NCBI RefSeq assembly: GCF_014694385.1
Contig: NZ_JAAOCA010000037.1
Span: 1-58,913, forward strand
DNA from: Pseudomonas typographi
GTDB taxonomy: Bacteria > Pseudomonadota > Gammaproteobacteria > Pseudomonadales > Pseudomonadaceae
DNA: 58,913 nucleotides
Direction of reading: 5' to 3'
A model generated the notes under the pieces. The model did no database searches, was not told where the DNA came from, and was given only the letters and a program-made list of their open reading frames with translations. A program made the translations under genes and the position numbers. Every line of letters begins with the position of its first letter. Positions within the stretch are counted from its first letter, which is position 1. Below, piece by piece: positions 1 to 8,223 of this stretch.

Positions 1-140
1 GGTGGGGTATTCAATGGTCGGGCCTCCCTACAATGGCTGGGCTAACGCCGCGCTCCCCGCTTAGCATGGGCGAACAGGGTCCCCAGGAGGGAACCGTGAG
101 GCGGTGTGCCCAAAGATCGAGAAGTTAAGTCGATCAATGG

Positions 141-203
141 CTAAGGATATCTTAGTACATAGTCAAGCGGAATCTAAGAATCTCTTAGCCTTTTAACGGC
201 TAA
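141..203. promoter_or_regulatory. Cluster of palindromic operators before the XRE regulator
   Basis: Two 15-bp sites of the same form, CTAAG-N5-CTTAG, lie at 141-155 and 174-188. A third inverted repeat, TTAGCC-N7-GGCTAA, lies at 185-203 and overlaps the second. The last ends four bases before the ATG at 207, where a ribosome binding site would normally sit. The likely reading is an autoregulatory operator for the helix-turn-helix protein encoded next; binding itself is inference. Confidence 0.6.
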
Positions 204-206
204 AAA

Positions 207-524
207 ATGAGTACGTTCTGTAAACGGTTAAAGGAAGCGCGCCTGGCGGCGGACATTTCCCAGGAGCGGCTGGGGATCGAGGCGGGCATAGAGCCTGCAT
301 CGGCGAGTGCGCGGATGAATCAGTACGAGACGGGCAAGCATTCGCCCAACCCGACAACGGTGCAGCAGATCGCCACGGCGCTGGATTTGCCCGCTTCCTA
401 TTTTTACAGTGAGGATGACGACGTCGCGCGGATGCTGGTGCTGTTCCACCGGTTGCCTGTGCAGCAGCGCAAGCAGGTACTGCTGGATTTGGAAACATTG
501 GTTGGCAATGGGTTAGAGTCCTAG
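207..524 (+). CDS. XRE-family helix-turn-helix transcriptional regulator
   Basis: This 105-residue protein has an N-terminal Cro/CI-type DNA-binding domain at about residues 6-65. Visible signatures are RLKEARLAADISQERLG and the recognition-helix region ending NQYETGKHSPN. The remaining 40 residues are a short C-terminal tail without a recognisable sensor domain, so it is probably a small dimeric repressor. No Shine-Dalgarno sequence precedes the ATG, because the space is taken by an inverted repeat; the transcript may be leaderless or weakly translated. Position next to palindromic operators suggests self-regulation. Its targets cannot be told from the sequence, and it may belong to flanking mobile DNA rather than to the iron cassette downstream. 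Confidence 0.85.
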   Translation: MSTFCKRLKEARLAADISQERLGIEAGIEPASASARMNQYETGKHSPNPTTVQQIATALDLPASYFYSEDDDVARMLVLFHRLPVQQRKQVLLDLETLVGNGLES

Positions 525-707
525 GCGGGCGCTGTTGGACAGCAGGCATCGCAGTCCGGGTCTAACGTTGGCGCCGGTGTCCACGGCTGTGCCAGTGGCG
601 GCCTGGCGGATGATGGAGTGGACAAAATGTGGACATTTTCGGCGTCCTGGGGGCTTTGTTCGGAACGCCATAATCGCCAACGCCCTACATCTGTGGGGCT
701 TTGTGAT

Positions 708-730
708 TGGTGCGGCACCAGGAGTCGAAT
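708..730. repeat. Candidate distal att site (tRNA-Thr 3'-end-like sequence)
   Basis: Read on the minus strand this is ATTCGACTCC followed by TGGTGCCGCACCA. It matches the last 24 bases of tRNA-Thr at 10630-10653 at 20 positions, with three substitutions and one missing base, and lies in the same orientation. A degenerate copy of a tRNA 3' end at a distance from an integrase-bearing tRNA is what the far end of an integrated element looks like. Confidence 0.5.
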
Positions 731-1008
731 AGGTTTCTAGTTGACTAATTTTTAAAGTAAAAATATCAGGCTGCTAATTCCCTACCTCTAAAACTACCTC
801 CAGCGGATATCTAGCATCGAGTCAACGCTGCTATTGGGGACTTGCGAGTCAATGCGATCGCCAGGAGCGCGGCGCGAGGTAGTGGGTTTAATTAACCAGT
901 TTCAATAGCTTAAGTTGGCTGCGTATATTCTTTTTCGGCTTGCCGTGGGCGGGTTTTGACTCGAATAGGATAGTGGGCAACCTTGCCATTGGTAAGCAGT
1001 TGACCAAG

Positions 1009-1388
1009 TCACCTTGACCTTGCTCCCGAGAAACGTATCCCTGAGCCTGTGTCAGGGGGGTGAGTTTCTGAGGTTGTAGCGTTTGCCAGTTTTGCTCGTA
1101 AAGCACCGGACGCACGCAGAAAAGTGTCGAGTGTAGGCGCTCTTGGTTGTACTACAGCGATCACCCCAACGACCGAATGCTCAAAAAGGCTCACTGCACA
1201 TTCAATGAACTCGGCTTCGGCCACCTCGCCGATTCGTTCGACCAGACCCCCGAATGTTGATTTTCCCATAGGCGTGCCGGGTGTCTTCCGAAGCCGTTAA
1301 GGTCAGGCGCAAGGAAGGGCCGATCACCGAGATGTCTATGAATCTCTGGATCATTCAAAGTACCGATAAAGCCATTGATGAATACCAC
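1009..1388 (-). pseudogene. Decayed alpha/beta hydrolase fragment
   Basis: Two minus-strand reading frames complement each other. The first, starting near 1388, reads VFINGFIGTLNDPEIHRHLG and then APDLNGFGRHP, which matches the N-terminal strand and PDLPGFG-type region of alpha/beta hydrolases. The second continues with VERIGEVAEAEFIECAVSLF and EHSVVGVIAVV, where the family has the nucleophile elbow GHSxGG. The shift between frames falls near 1260-1290, and the elbow Gly has become Glu. I infer a truncated, frameshifted remnant. The rest of 525-1450 holds no convincing gene apart from the tRNA-like repeat at 708-730. Confidence 0.5.
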
Positions 1389-1450
1389 AGGGGAATGGAT
1401 GCATTATTCATTTGGCTTTCCCTGCGAACAATGAAGTGAGTTCTTTTCTT

Positions 1451-2029
1451 TTAGCGTTTGTGAACAGTTGATCGAGAGTCTGGGGTGGCCCTCATGGAGA
1501 TTGTCAGGAGTTCTCTCAGCAATGCTCTCCCTTGAGGCCAATCACCGAGTCCACTGGTCGAGTTGATGTGGCCTTGGGCTCCGATGTTCACTAGACGACT
1601 GCCCCAGGCATCTGCACATCGCTGGCTGTAGTCCATATCCGCATACGGGTCGTTGGAGCTTGCGATAACAGTACTTGGAAATGCGAATCGCCTAAGCCCA
1701 GGCGGACTGAACCCTTGCGCATCGTTTGGAAAAGTGGATCGGTCGGGGTCTGGTACGGCAACCAGCAAAGCTGCCCTGACCAACGTGCGGCTACATTGCG
1801 CCCAGTGGGCAACTTGCAGGCAGCCAAGGCTGTGGGCTACCAACACGGTATCGGGCCCAGCTCGGCTAATAGCGACTTCGAGATTCTCGACCCATCTTGC
1901 GCAAACCGGGCGATTCCAGTCTTGCCCCCGAATGCTCTCCATAGATGCGTCATTGTGTGCCCATATCGTTTGCCAGTGATCTGGGCCGGAGTTGCCAATG
2001 CCTGGCAGGAGCAATATCGAAGGTGTCAT
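1451..2029 (-). CDS. RBBP9/YdeN-type alpha/beta hydrolase
   Basis: A 192-residue serine hydrolase of the RBBP9/YdeN family. Visible features are the N-terminal LLLPGIGNSGPDHWQ segment, the nucleophile elbow VAHSLG (the first half of the usual HSLG motif), the SSNDPYADMDYSQ segment carrying the acidic residue, and GAQGHINSTSGLGDW with the catalytic His. Substrate is unknown for this family. The start at 2029 (MTPSIL) is preferred over a longer frame because the family begins there and AAGAAA precedes it. It is divergent from an Lrp/AsnC regulator with a palindromic site between them, so it is probably that regulator's target. Confidence 0.85.
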   Translation of the reverse strand: MTPSILLLPGIGNSGPDHWQTIWAHNDASMESIRGQDWNRPVCARWVENLEVAISRAGPDTVLVAHSLGCLQVAHWAQCSRTLVRAALLVAVPDPDRSTFPNDAQGFSPPGLRRFAFPSTVIASSNDPYADMDYSQRCADAWGSRLVNIGAQGHINSTSGLGDWPQGRALLRELLTISMRATPDSRSTVHKR

Positions 2030-2092
2030 TTCTTGTTTCTCGGAAGGGGTGTCCGCAAAATGTAGCGAATGACACATCGATCGTGGATGGTA

Positions 2093-2138
2093 AATCATCC
2101 GAAAGAGGCATCATCAACCGATGACTCATCGGATTATT
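2093..2138. promoter_or_regulatory. Operator between the hydrolase and Lrp/AsnC genes
   Basis: A perfect 15-bp palindrome, CCGATGACTCATCGG, occupies 2118-2132. It sits within a wider inverted repeat, AATCATCCGA at 2093-2102 against TCGGATTATT at 2129-2138. It lies between the divergent starts at 2029 and 2153, 20 bp before the regulator's ATG. Lrp/AsnC proteins bind such palindromic sites and often repress themselves, so this is the expected operator. Confidence 0.6.
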
Positions 2139-2152
2139 CAGCAGAGGAAAGC

Positions 2153-2611
2153 ATGGAACTGGACAACAAAGATCGGCAGATTTTGGAGGCACTGCAAAAG
2201 AATGCAAGGCAAAGCCTGGCATCCTTGGGCAAGCGCATTGGGCTTTCGCAACCGGCTATGAGCGAACGGGTCCAGAAACTCGAAGCTGCGGGTGTCATAG
2301 AGGGTTACGGCGCTCGGGTAAGTTTGCGTGAGATAGGGCTAGGATTGCAGGCGATCCTGCGTATTCGCACAACTCACCAGCACATCAAGCGCTACCTGGA
2401 GTTGTTTAACGACATACCTGAGGTGCTGGAGGTTGATAGGATTACGGGGGAGGACTGCTTCATAGTTCGTTGCGCGTTTTCTCAGCCCGCTGATTTAGAG
2501 ATTATAGTTGATGCGATGGCTGTTCACGGTTCGGTCACGACTTCGTTGGTTCTGTCCAACGCCGTGCGCAAACAGGTACCTGTACGTCCGAGAAGTGGCC
2601 CAGACACTTAG
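2153..2611 (+). CDS. Lrp/AsnC-family transcriptional regulator
   Basis: A 152-residue regulator. The N-terminal winged helix-turn-helix is clear (LDNKDRQILEALQKNARQSL, then GKRIGLSQPAMSERVQKLE), followed by the linker GVIEGYGARV and a C-terminal RAM ligand-binding/oligomerisation domain at about residues 65-145 (LQAILRIRT, VLEVDRITGEDCFIVRCAF). The ATG at 2153 is chosen over an upstream start at 2069 because AGAGGAAAG precedes it and family proteins begin at MELD. The ligand, usually an amino acid, cannot be inferred. It probably controls the divergent hydrolase and itself through the palindrome just upstream. Confidence 0.92.
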   Translation: MELDNKDRQILEALQKNARQSLASLGKRIGLSQPAMSERVQKLEAAGVIEGYGARVSLREIGLGLQAILRIRTTHQHIKRYLELFNDIPEVLEVDRITGEDCFIVRCAFSQPADLEIIVDAMAVHGSVTTSLVLSNAVRKQVPVRPRSGPDT

Positions 2612-2789
2612 CAAGTGAGCCGGCGCGCAAGACGTGATTGCCAGACGGTTACTATCTAGAGCTATCAATGGAAAACTGTTTTCTCGTTTAAAGATCAGTT
2701 TTCTTAAAGCAGCGGCATGGCAAATAGGAGTGGTTAAGGTCGAAGCAGGAATGGGGCCCGAGGCATGCCGGTTGATTGGAAACTGAAGC

Positions 2790-2823
2790 AAAAATAAACC
2801 ATCAGAGTTATAAACCCTGATGG
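2790..2823 (-). terminator. Rho-independent terminator of the TonB receptor gene
   Basis: On the minus strand a CCATCAG/CTGATGG stem with an 11-base loop is followed by TTTATTTTT. It lies 30 bp past the receptor stop codon. Between them, at 2835-2845, is a run of 11 C (11 G in the transcript). Confidence 0.8.
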
Positions 2824-2851
2824 CTCTTGGTACGCCCCCCCCCCCGACGCA

Positions 2852-5296
2852 TCAATACTGGTAGCGCAAGGTCACTGCAAAGTTACGGGGGTCTCCGTAG
2901 AACAGCCCACCGAAGTTATTCGAGGTAGGCAGTGTCTGGTAATACACCTTGTCCAAGGCGTTATTAAGGTTGTATTGCACGCTGAACTGCTTGTCGATCT
3001 GGTAGTTCAAGTGCAGGTTGAGCAACGCGTAACCACTCTGGTTGATGCTATAGGTGCTCGCCTCTGTGTAGGTCTTGCTTTGGGCATAAACGTCTCCCCC
3101 GACACGCCACTGGTTGAAATCCCCCGGTAGTCTGTAATCGGTTGATACCTTCAGCAAACGCCTAGGAATCCGCGTGTAGTAATCGGTGCCCTTGTTTTTG
3201 CCCGCAACATATTCAGGGTCGCTGTAGGTGTAGCCAGCGCTGACGTTCCAGTTTTCCAGCGGTTGGCCAGATACCTCTATCTCGAAACCGCGGTTGCGCA
3301 CTTTTCCACCTTCTTCGTAGCAGCTGCTGGTACCGGTGACGCCGCACGTACTGGCACCGGCAATGGCTTCGGGCATATGGTTCAAGTCAGTCTGAAAAAC
3401 CGCGAACGAAGTATTTAGGCGACCTCCATAATATTCGCTTTTAAGTCCAACCTCATAATTACTGCCGTCGATGGGGTCGAGCAGTTTGTTACCGAGCCCG
3501 AAGTAGCTCTGAGTCTTGTAGATTTCGGTATAGCTGGCATACAGCGTGTGATGCTCGCTGAGATCGTACACGATGCCCGCGTACGGAGTTAAATGGCGGT
3601 TTTCCGAGTAGCTGTCGGTGGTCGATGGACTGTCGACGTGATAGTCCGACCAACTTACGCGCGACCCTAGGATCAAGCTCAAGTCGTCGGTCAAGCTCAA
3701 GCGAGTAGCCCCGTAGACGCCCTTTTCCTCACGCACGTACTTGTAGTCGGCGCGGCTGGCGTCATTCACGGCAGGGTCAGGGATCGACGACCAGTCAAAA
3801 TTGGTGATGTTGATGGTCGGCGTATTGGTGGCCTTGTAAATCGCTGCGTTGAAGGTGTCCCGGCGGGTATTGGCGCCAAGCATCAACTGGTGTTCGCGGC
3901 CAAACAGTGAAAACGGCCCGGTGGAGTAGAGGTCCAGGCCATACTGCCGGTCATCGTAGTTAACCTTGGAAATCGGAAGGGTGTATACGTTCCCCGAGGT
4001 ATTGGACGTCACCCTAGCCGGGTACGACGACAAGAAATCGGCATCGGACGAGATGCCATTGGCGGCGAGCGTTAGCTTCCAATCGTTGACGAAGTGGTGG
4101 GTCACATCACCGAACAGGTTGTAGTTGGTCTTGTCCAAGTATGCCCATTTACCCGCGAGTGATGCCGAGCGGGACAGCGGGTAGAACGAGCCGTTTGTCT
4201 TGGTGTTCAAGCCGCCCCAGTCGTAACCGTCGTTGCGATCCTGCTGGACCGAAGCACCCAGGGTCAGTACCGTGGAGTCGTTCAGGTCGGCCTCGCCGAT
4301 CATGTACAGCAGCTGGTTGTCCTTGCTGGCGCCGTCACGGTAGCTATTAGCCGTATTGTAGTAGGCCACCGCGCGCCCGCGAATGTGACCATCGTCCGTC
4401 AGTGGCCCAGATACATCGATCTGGCTGCGGTAGTTGTCCCAGGAACCAGCACCCAGTTCCGCACCCAGGCGAAAATCCTCAGTCGGGCGCTTGCGCACTA
4501 GATTGATCGCAGCGGAGGGGTTGCCGGTGCCCTGCATCAAACCGTTGGCACCGCGGACCACCTCCACGCGGTCATAGATGGCCATGTTGGACGTTGACAT
4601 GACGTCCATAGAGTAGTTTTCGGAAATATTGCTCGGGATGCCATCAAACTGCAGATCGTTGATCTCGAAGCCGCGCGCGTAATAGGTAGAACGCTCGGTG
4701 CCGATCTTGGTGTAGGTGATGCCGGTTGTAGTTCGGGCGACATCATCCAGCGACTGGACGTTCTGGTCGTCCATTTTTTGCCGGGTCACCACGGTGACAG
4801 ACTGTGGGGTCTCACGCAGGCTCATGGGCATTTTGGTCGCAGTGCTGGTCGAGCCTGTGGTGTACGAACCGCTCCCCTCAGTCGTTGCTCCCAGCGATTG
4901 GCCCGTCACATTCGTTGCGCCAAGCACCACCGCTGTTCCGTTATTGGCAGGTATCAACACGTAGCCACCATTGCTCTGACGTTGCGCTAGTAAGCCACTG
5001 TTCGCCAGTAAGCGCATCAGTCCCTCCTCGACGCTATACACGCCAGTCAGGCCCGTTGTAGTCAGGCGGCGGGTTTGCTCGGTATCAAATGAAATAGTCA
5101 CGCCCGCCTGCACTCCGAACTGAGTCAGGGCACTGCCAAGCTGGCCGGGGGCGATATGGTAGGAGGTCTGGCTTTGCGCCAAAACTGGCGTGGACATTAG
5201 CGCCAGCCCCGACAGGCTCGCGAGGCTCAGTCCAAAGAGAGCCAAGCGAACCGGGCGGGTCAATGAAGTCTTTGCATAGAGGGGAAGCAGGGGCAT
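2852..5296 (-). CDS. TonB-dependent siderophore receptor with signalling domain
   Basis: An 814-residue outer-membrane receptor of the FpvA/FoxA type. After a signal peptide ending near TPVLAQ come an STN signalling domain (about 45-115, SYHIAPGQLGSALTQFG), a linker with the TonB-box region, a plug (MPMSLRETPQSVTVVTRQKM, RGFEINDLQFDGIP) and a 22-strand-type barrel ending in YRYQ-like aromatic residues (LRYQY at the C-terminus). The STN domain marks it as a transducer that contacts the FecR-like protein encoded upstream. GGAAGGA precedes the ATG. The ligand is probably a ferric siderophore not made by this cell, as no biosynthesis genes are near. A terminator follows directly. Confidence 0.95.
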   Translation of the reverse strand: MPLLPLYAKTSLTRPVRLALFGLSLASLSGLALMSTPVLAQSQTSYHIAPGQLGSALTQFGVQAGVTISFDTEQTRRLTTTGLTGVYSVEEGLMRLLANSGLLAQRQSNGGYVLIPANNGTAVVLGATNVTGQSLGATTEGSGSYTTGSTSTATKMPMSLRETPQSVTVVTRQKMDDQNVQSLDDVARTTTGITYTKIGTERSTYYARGFEINDLQFDGIPSNISENYSMDVMSTSNMAIYDRVEVVRGANGLMQGTGNPSAAINLVRKRPTEDFRLGAELGAGSWDNYRSQIDVSGPLTDDGHIRGRAVAYYNTANSYRDGASKDNQLLYMIGEADLNDSTVLTLGASVQQDRNDGYDWGGLNTKTNGSFYPLSRSASLAGKWAYLDKTNYNLFGDVTHHFVNDWKLTLAANGISSDADFLSSYPARVTSNTSGNVYTLPISKVNYDDRQYGLDLYSTGPFSLFGREHQLMLGANTRRDTFNAAIYKATNTPTINITNFDWSSIPDPAVNDASRADYKYVREEKGVYGATRLSLTDDLSLILGSRVSWSDYHVDSPSTTDSYSENRHLTPYAGIVYDLSEHHTLYASYTEIYKTQSYFGLGNKLLDPIDGSNYEVGLKSEYYGGRLNTSFAVFQTDLNHMPEAIAGASTCGVTGTSSCYEEGGKVRNRGFEIEVSGQPLENWNVSAGYTYSDPEYVAGKNKGTDYYTRIPRRLLKVSTDYRLPGDFNQWRVGGDVYAQSKTYTEASTYSINQSGYALLNLHLNYQIDKQFSVQYNLNNALDKVYYQTLPTSNNFGGLFYGDPRNFAVTLRYQY

Positions 5297-5408
5297 TCGT
5301 TGATCCTTCCGTTGTCATGGCAGAAAGTCGCTGTCATCGCGGCTTGTGTCATTGACGGATGAGAATCGAAATCAGCAAGGTGACTCGTTAAACATTTTCA
5401 AATCGAAC

Positions 5409-6356
5409 TCATGCCGGTTCGATGCTGGCCCAATAGCGCGTCAGGTAGCGCACTCTCACCGGTAAGGCCTGGCTCAGGTTTTCCAGCACGGTATCCGTAT
5501 CATCGATGCGGAACGCGCCCGAGATGCTCAGCCCCTGAACCGATGCGGCGCAGTGCAGTACGCCAAGGCGATAGCGTCCCAGCTCTTCGATGAAATCGCC
5601 CAGCCGCCAGTCATCCACACTCAGCATGCCCTGAACCCAAGCAGTCGAGCCCGGGGGTAAAGGGCTGGCGGCATCGACCTTATCGCGATTAAAGGTGACT
5701 TGCTCCCCGGCCTCGAGGCGTAGAGTGCGTTCGACATGCCGTTGCGGATTTACTTCAACAGCGGCTTGCAGGACTCCAACACGCGTTTTTTCGGTTAGTT
5801 GACGGACGCTAAACCGGGTTCCGAGCGCACGTACCGAACCTTCACCGGTCTGAATGATGAATGGACGTTGGGTGAGGTCCTGGGCGGTCTGAACAAGAAT
5901 TTCGCCACGGTATAACTGGATCAATCGCTGTTTTGAGTCGAAGCGGATATCCAATGCAGTGTCAGCGTTCAGTTCCAGTTGTGAGCCATCGTCAAGGCGC
6001 AGCGAACGACGCTCACGGATACTGGTACGTTGTTGAGCGAGCATTGAGCGATACGGCACTTGCTCTGCTGCTAGCCAAGTACAGCCGCCAACGGCCACCA
6101 GCATACCAAGTATTTTCAGCACATTACGACGTTGTGCTTTTGCTGCGCCAAGGCTGGATAGGGCCGCCTGTTTGGGCGTCATTGCCCATTGTTGTTGGAG
6201 CGTTTCGACGCGTTCCCAAGCCGCAGCGTGCTTTGGGCTGGATTGCATCCAACTTTGCCAGGCTTGGGTTCGTGCCTCGTTGACCGTCCCGTCATTAAGG
6301 TGCACATACCAAGTGGCGGCAGCCTCAAGTGTCTTGAGGTCCAAGGAGGAGGGCAT
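5409..6356 (-). CDS. FecR-family sigma-factor regulator (anti-sigma)
   Basis: A 315-residue inner-membrane regulator. The N-terminal cytoplasmic DUF4880-type domain (EAAATWYVHLNDG, AWQSWMQSSPKHAAAWERV) binds the sigma factor. One membrane segment lies near residues 83-101 (ILGMLVAVGGCTWLAA). The periplasmic FecR domain has LRLDDGSQLELNADTALDI and GEGSVRALGTRFSVR, and the C-terminal STN-like DUF4974 region (LGRYRLGVLHC) meets the receptor. The start at 6356 is chosen because its ATG overlaps the sigma stop as TGATG, implying coupled translation. Known role: relays receptor occupancy to the ECF sigma. Confidence 0.93.
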   Translation of the reverse strand: MPSSLDLKTLEAAATWYVHLNDGTVNEARTQAWQSWMQSSPKHAAAWERVETLQQQWAMTPKQAALSSLGAAKAQRRNVLKILGMLVAVGGCTWLAAEQVPYRSMLAQQRTSIRERRSLRLDDGSQLELNADTALDIRFDSKQRLIQLYRGEILVQTAQDLTQRPFIIQTGEGSVRALGTRFSVRQLTEKTRVGVLQAAVEVNPQRHVERTLRLEAGEQVTFNRDKVDAASPLPPGSTAWVQGMLSVDDWRLGDFIEELGRYRLGVLHCAASVQGLSISGAFRIDDTDTVLENLSQALPVRVRYLTRYWASIEPA

Positions 6357-6856
6357 CAGCTCTCGACCAGCAAAAGGCACCGGGTCATGGCGCGAATTAA
6401 ATGATTTTTGACCGTGGTGACCGAGACGCCGAAACGTTCACCAGTTGCAACATAGCTCAGCCCTTCAAGCTGGACCGCCAGGAATATCTCCCGAGTCCTG
6501 GTACCCAGCTCGTCGAGTAGGCTATCGACCGCGACCAGCATTTCGATGATGGACAAACGTATTTCCGGCAAAACATCTACGGGTTCAGGTCGCTGGGCCA
6601 AAGCATGCAGGTACGCCTGCTCAATGGTTCGGCGGCGGGATTTATCGATCAACAGGGAGCGTGCAATGGCGCTGAGGTAACCCCGCGGTTCGCGGATTGG
6701 GGCGTCATGTCGGGCGGTCATGACTCGCAGGAATGTGTCCTGAGCCAAGTCCGAAGCATCGGCGGCATTGCGCAGCCGGACTCGTAACCAGCCCTTCAGC
6801 CAACTGTTGTGTTCGCTATACAGCCGATGAAGAGCTGAATGATCAAGCGCCGACAT
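6356..6856 (-). CDS. ECF sigma factor, FecI-like (iron starvation type)
   Basis: A 166-residue sigma70-family factor with region 2 (LHRLYSEHNSWLKGWLRVRL, DASDLAQDTFLRV) and region 4 (TREIFLAVQLEGLSYVATGE, VSVTTVKNHLIRAM). Length and motifs match FecI/FpvI/FiuI-type factors. It is expected to direct RNA polymerase to the receptor promoter in the 112-bp gap at 5297-5408 when the FecR-like partner relays a ferric-siderophore signal. It heads a three-gene cassette, sigma-regulator-receptor, in the usual order. A Fur-box-like sequence lies just upstream, consistent with iron repression. Confidence 0.93.
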   Translation of the reverse strand: MSALDHSALHRLYSEHNSWLKGWLRVRLRNAADASDLAQDTFLRVMTARHDAPIREPRGYLSAIARSLLIDKSRRRTIEQAYLHALAQRPEPVDVLPEIRLSIIEMLVAVDSLLDELGTRTREIFLAVQLEGLSYVATGERFGVSVTTVKNHLIRAMTRCLLLVES

Positions 6857-6879
6857 GAGAGTGCCACTGATGAGTAAAT

Positions 6880-6898
6880 GGTAATCGATCGCATTGTC
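6880..6898. promoter_or_regulatory. Candidate Fur box upstream of the FecI-like sigma gene
   Basis: GGTAATCGATCGCATTGTC matches the 19-bp Fur consensus at 11 positions, with both outer arms (GxTAAT and CATTxTC) retained. It starts 24 bp upstream of the sigma ATG, where iron-starvation sigma genes normally carry a Fur site. Confidence 0.5.
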
Positions 6899-6970
6899 GT
6901 GATAGCAGGCTGTTTATGCAAGTGACTTTTCTCCGGCTGGTGAAGGCTCACAGAGGGTCAAGAGATTCGT

Positions 6971-7246
6971 TTAGCTTTGGAAACACCATGATTTCCCCAA
7001 GCGAAGACTGATCCGGCTGATGGTTAGCAGATAGTAATAGTGCGTAGACTCGGAGTTTGACCTCAGGTACTGGTTCAAAAACCAGGCCAGGTGTTTTCTT
7101 TGCCAGGTCCATGGATTGTCGCGGTGCCAGCGTTTAGCGATAGCTGTTTGGATAGCCTTTGCCTGACGAAGGTGACGCTGGCGTGTGGCATGCGATCCGC
7201 TCAGCACCCCTTCCAGAAAAATCTCCATATCGAACTGCTTGCTCAT
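6971..7246 (-). CDS. Small protein coupled to the recombinase, unknown function
   Basis: A 91-residue basic protein that I do not recognise by domain. Its ATG overlaps the stop of the upstream recombinase as ATGA, so the two are translated together and probably work together. Visible traits are a basic N-terminal helix (ATRQRHLRQAKAIQTAIAKR), a Trp/Arg-rich centre (DNPWTWQRKHLAWFLNQYL) and a Tyr-rich segment. Size and position fit an accessory factor for recombination, but that is inference only. Confidence 0.6.
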   Translation of the reverse strand: MSKQFDMEIFLEGVLSGSHATRQRHLRQAKAIQTAIAKRWHRDNPWTWQRKHLAWFLNQYLRSNSESTHYYYLLTISRISLRLGKSWCFQS

Positions 7247-8223
7247 GCTCGCCCACCAATGTACGCAGATACGACGTCGATACGGCCGTGTCCGAGTTCA
7301 TAGCTAATTAGCTTCCGTGCCTGCTGATCCAGGTGCGGGTTGAACTGGAAGCAAAGGCCTCCGTTGATGGGCGCGGGATGACGGGTGATTTGCTCATAGC
7401 GTTCGCATGCATAGGCCGCCCGCAATTCGTGGAAGCCTTTGAGGTTGTGAGTGTGGAGGATATCTCGGGCGGGTCGGACGATTTCCTGTTGGAGGTCGAG
7501 GTAGATTTCGTTCGGTGCCAGCAGGTTGCGGCTACCATCGGGAGATACCTCTTCGGCGTACCTCAGTGCTTCGCGAATATGGTCATCCACAGCGATCCAA
7601 CGAGGCGCGGTTGCGCCGCCGCGGCCACCTTTGGTGCCGTCCTGGATATTGATTCTCCCGAGTTGCTTGGCTTCACGTTTTAGACGGGGAAGGTCGGCCA
7701 AAATCGCCTCGCGCAAGCGCATACCGGTGGCTCGCGCTAACTGAGCGATGGCCGCAGCGCGTGGCTGCTGATGGCCGCAAAGCTCGTCGACGATCCGCTT
7801 CACCTGTTCGTGGTCTTGGCCTTGCGGTACAGAGCGACGAACACTGGCCCGCTGCATTCCCAACGCCTTGCTTGGGCTCGGTACTTTCACGGACTGATCA
7901 CCGCGAAGCGCGGCCATGGTCCGGTTCACGCTGGACAATCGGTTTTGCGCGGTGGTGATGCCTATAGCTCTTTGTTCAACTTGCTGACGCAGATATGTGG
8001 AGTAGTCCAGCAAGGTCTGCCGATCAATTTGTCGTGCATCGTTAAATCCTGGTCCATTCTCCGATCGACACCACCGAACAAACGCCTGCCAGCGATCACT
8101 GTGCGCTTTGACCGTCCCGTAATGCCCACCGCCAAACAGATCGCACAACGCCTGTGGCCCGGCGTAGCTCAATTGCCGGCCATAGCCAAAATTACGCCCA
8201 TCCCGTTTACCGACCAGCGCCAT
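7243..8223 (-). CDS. Tyrosine recombinase (integrase domain protein)
   Basis: A 326-residue protein with an N-terminal core-binding (SAM-like) region at about 40-110 and a C-terminal catalytic domain. Probable catalytic residues are Arg in ATGMRLREA, the His/Arg pair in FHELRAAYACERY, and His/Tyr in LGHGRIDVVSAYIGG near the end. The start is ATG at 8223 with AGGAG eight bases upstream; a TTG two codons earlier lacks that spacing. It overlaps the next small gene by four bases. Such proteins are common on integrative elements in pseudomonads, and it may act on element DNA rather than at the tRNA. It is distinct from the P4-type integrase at 9135. Confidence 0.82.
   Translation of the reverse strand: MALVGKRDGRNFGYGRQLSYAGPQALCDLFGGGHYGTVKAHSDRWQAFVRWCRSENGPGFNDARQIDRQTLLDYSTYLRQQVEQRAIGITTAQNRLSSVNRTMAALRGDQSVKVPSPSKALGMQRASVRRSVPQGQDHEQVKRIVDELCGHQQPRAAAIAQLARATGMRLREAILADLPRLKREAKQLGRINIQDGTKGGRGGATAPRWIAVDDHIREALRYAEEVSPDGSRNLLAPNEIYLDLQQEIVRPARDILHTHNLKGFHELRAAYACERYEQITRHPAPINGGLCFQFNPHLDQQARKLISYELGHGRIDVVSAYIGGRA

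Noticed and set aside
5297..5408. Specific ECF-sigma promoter for the TonB receptor
   Set aside because: A GAAAAT-like -35 can be picked out, but the -10 is not convincing, so I did not list a site.
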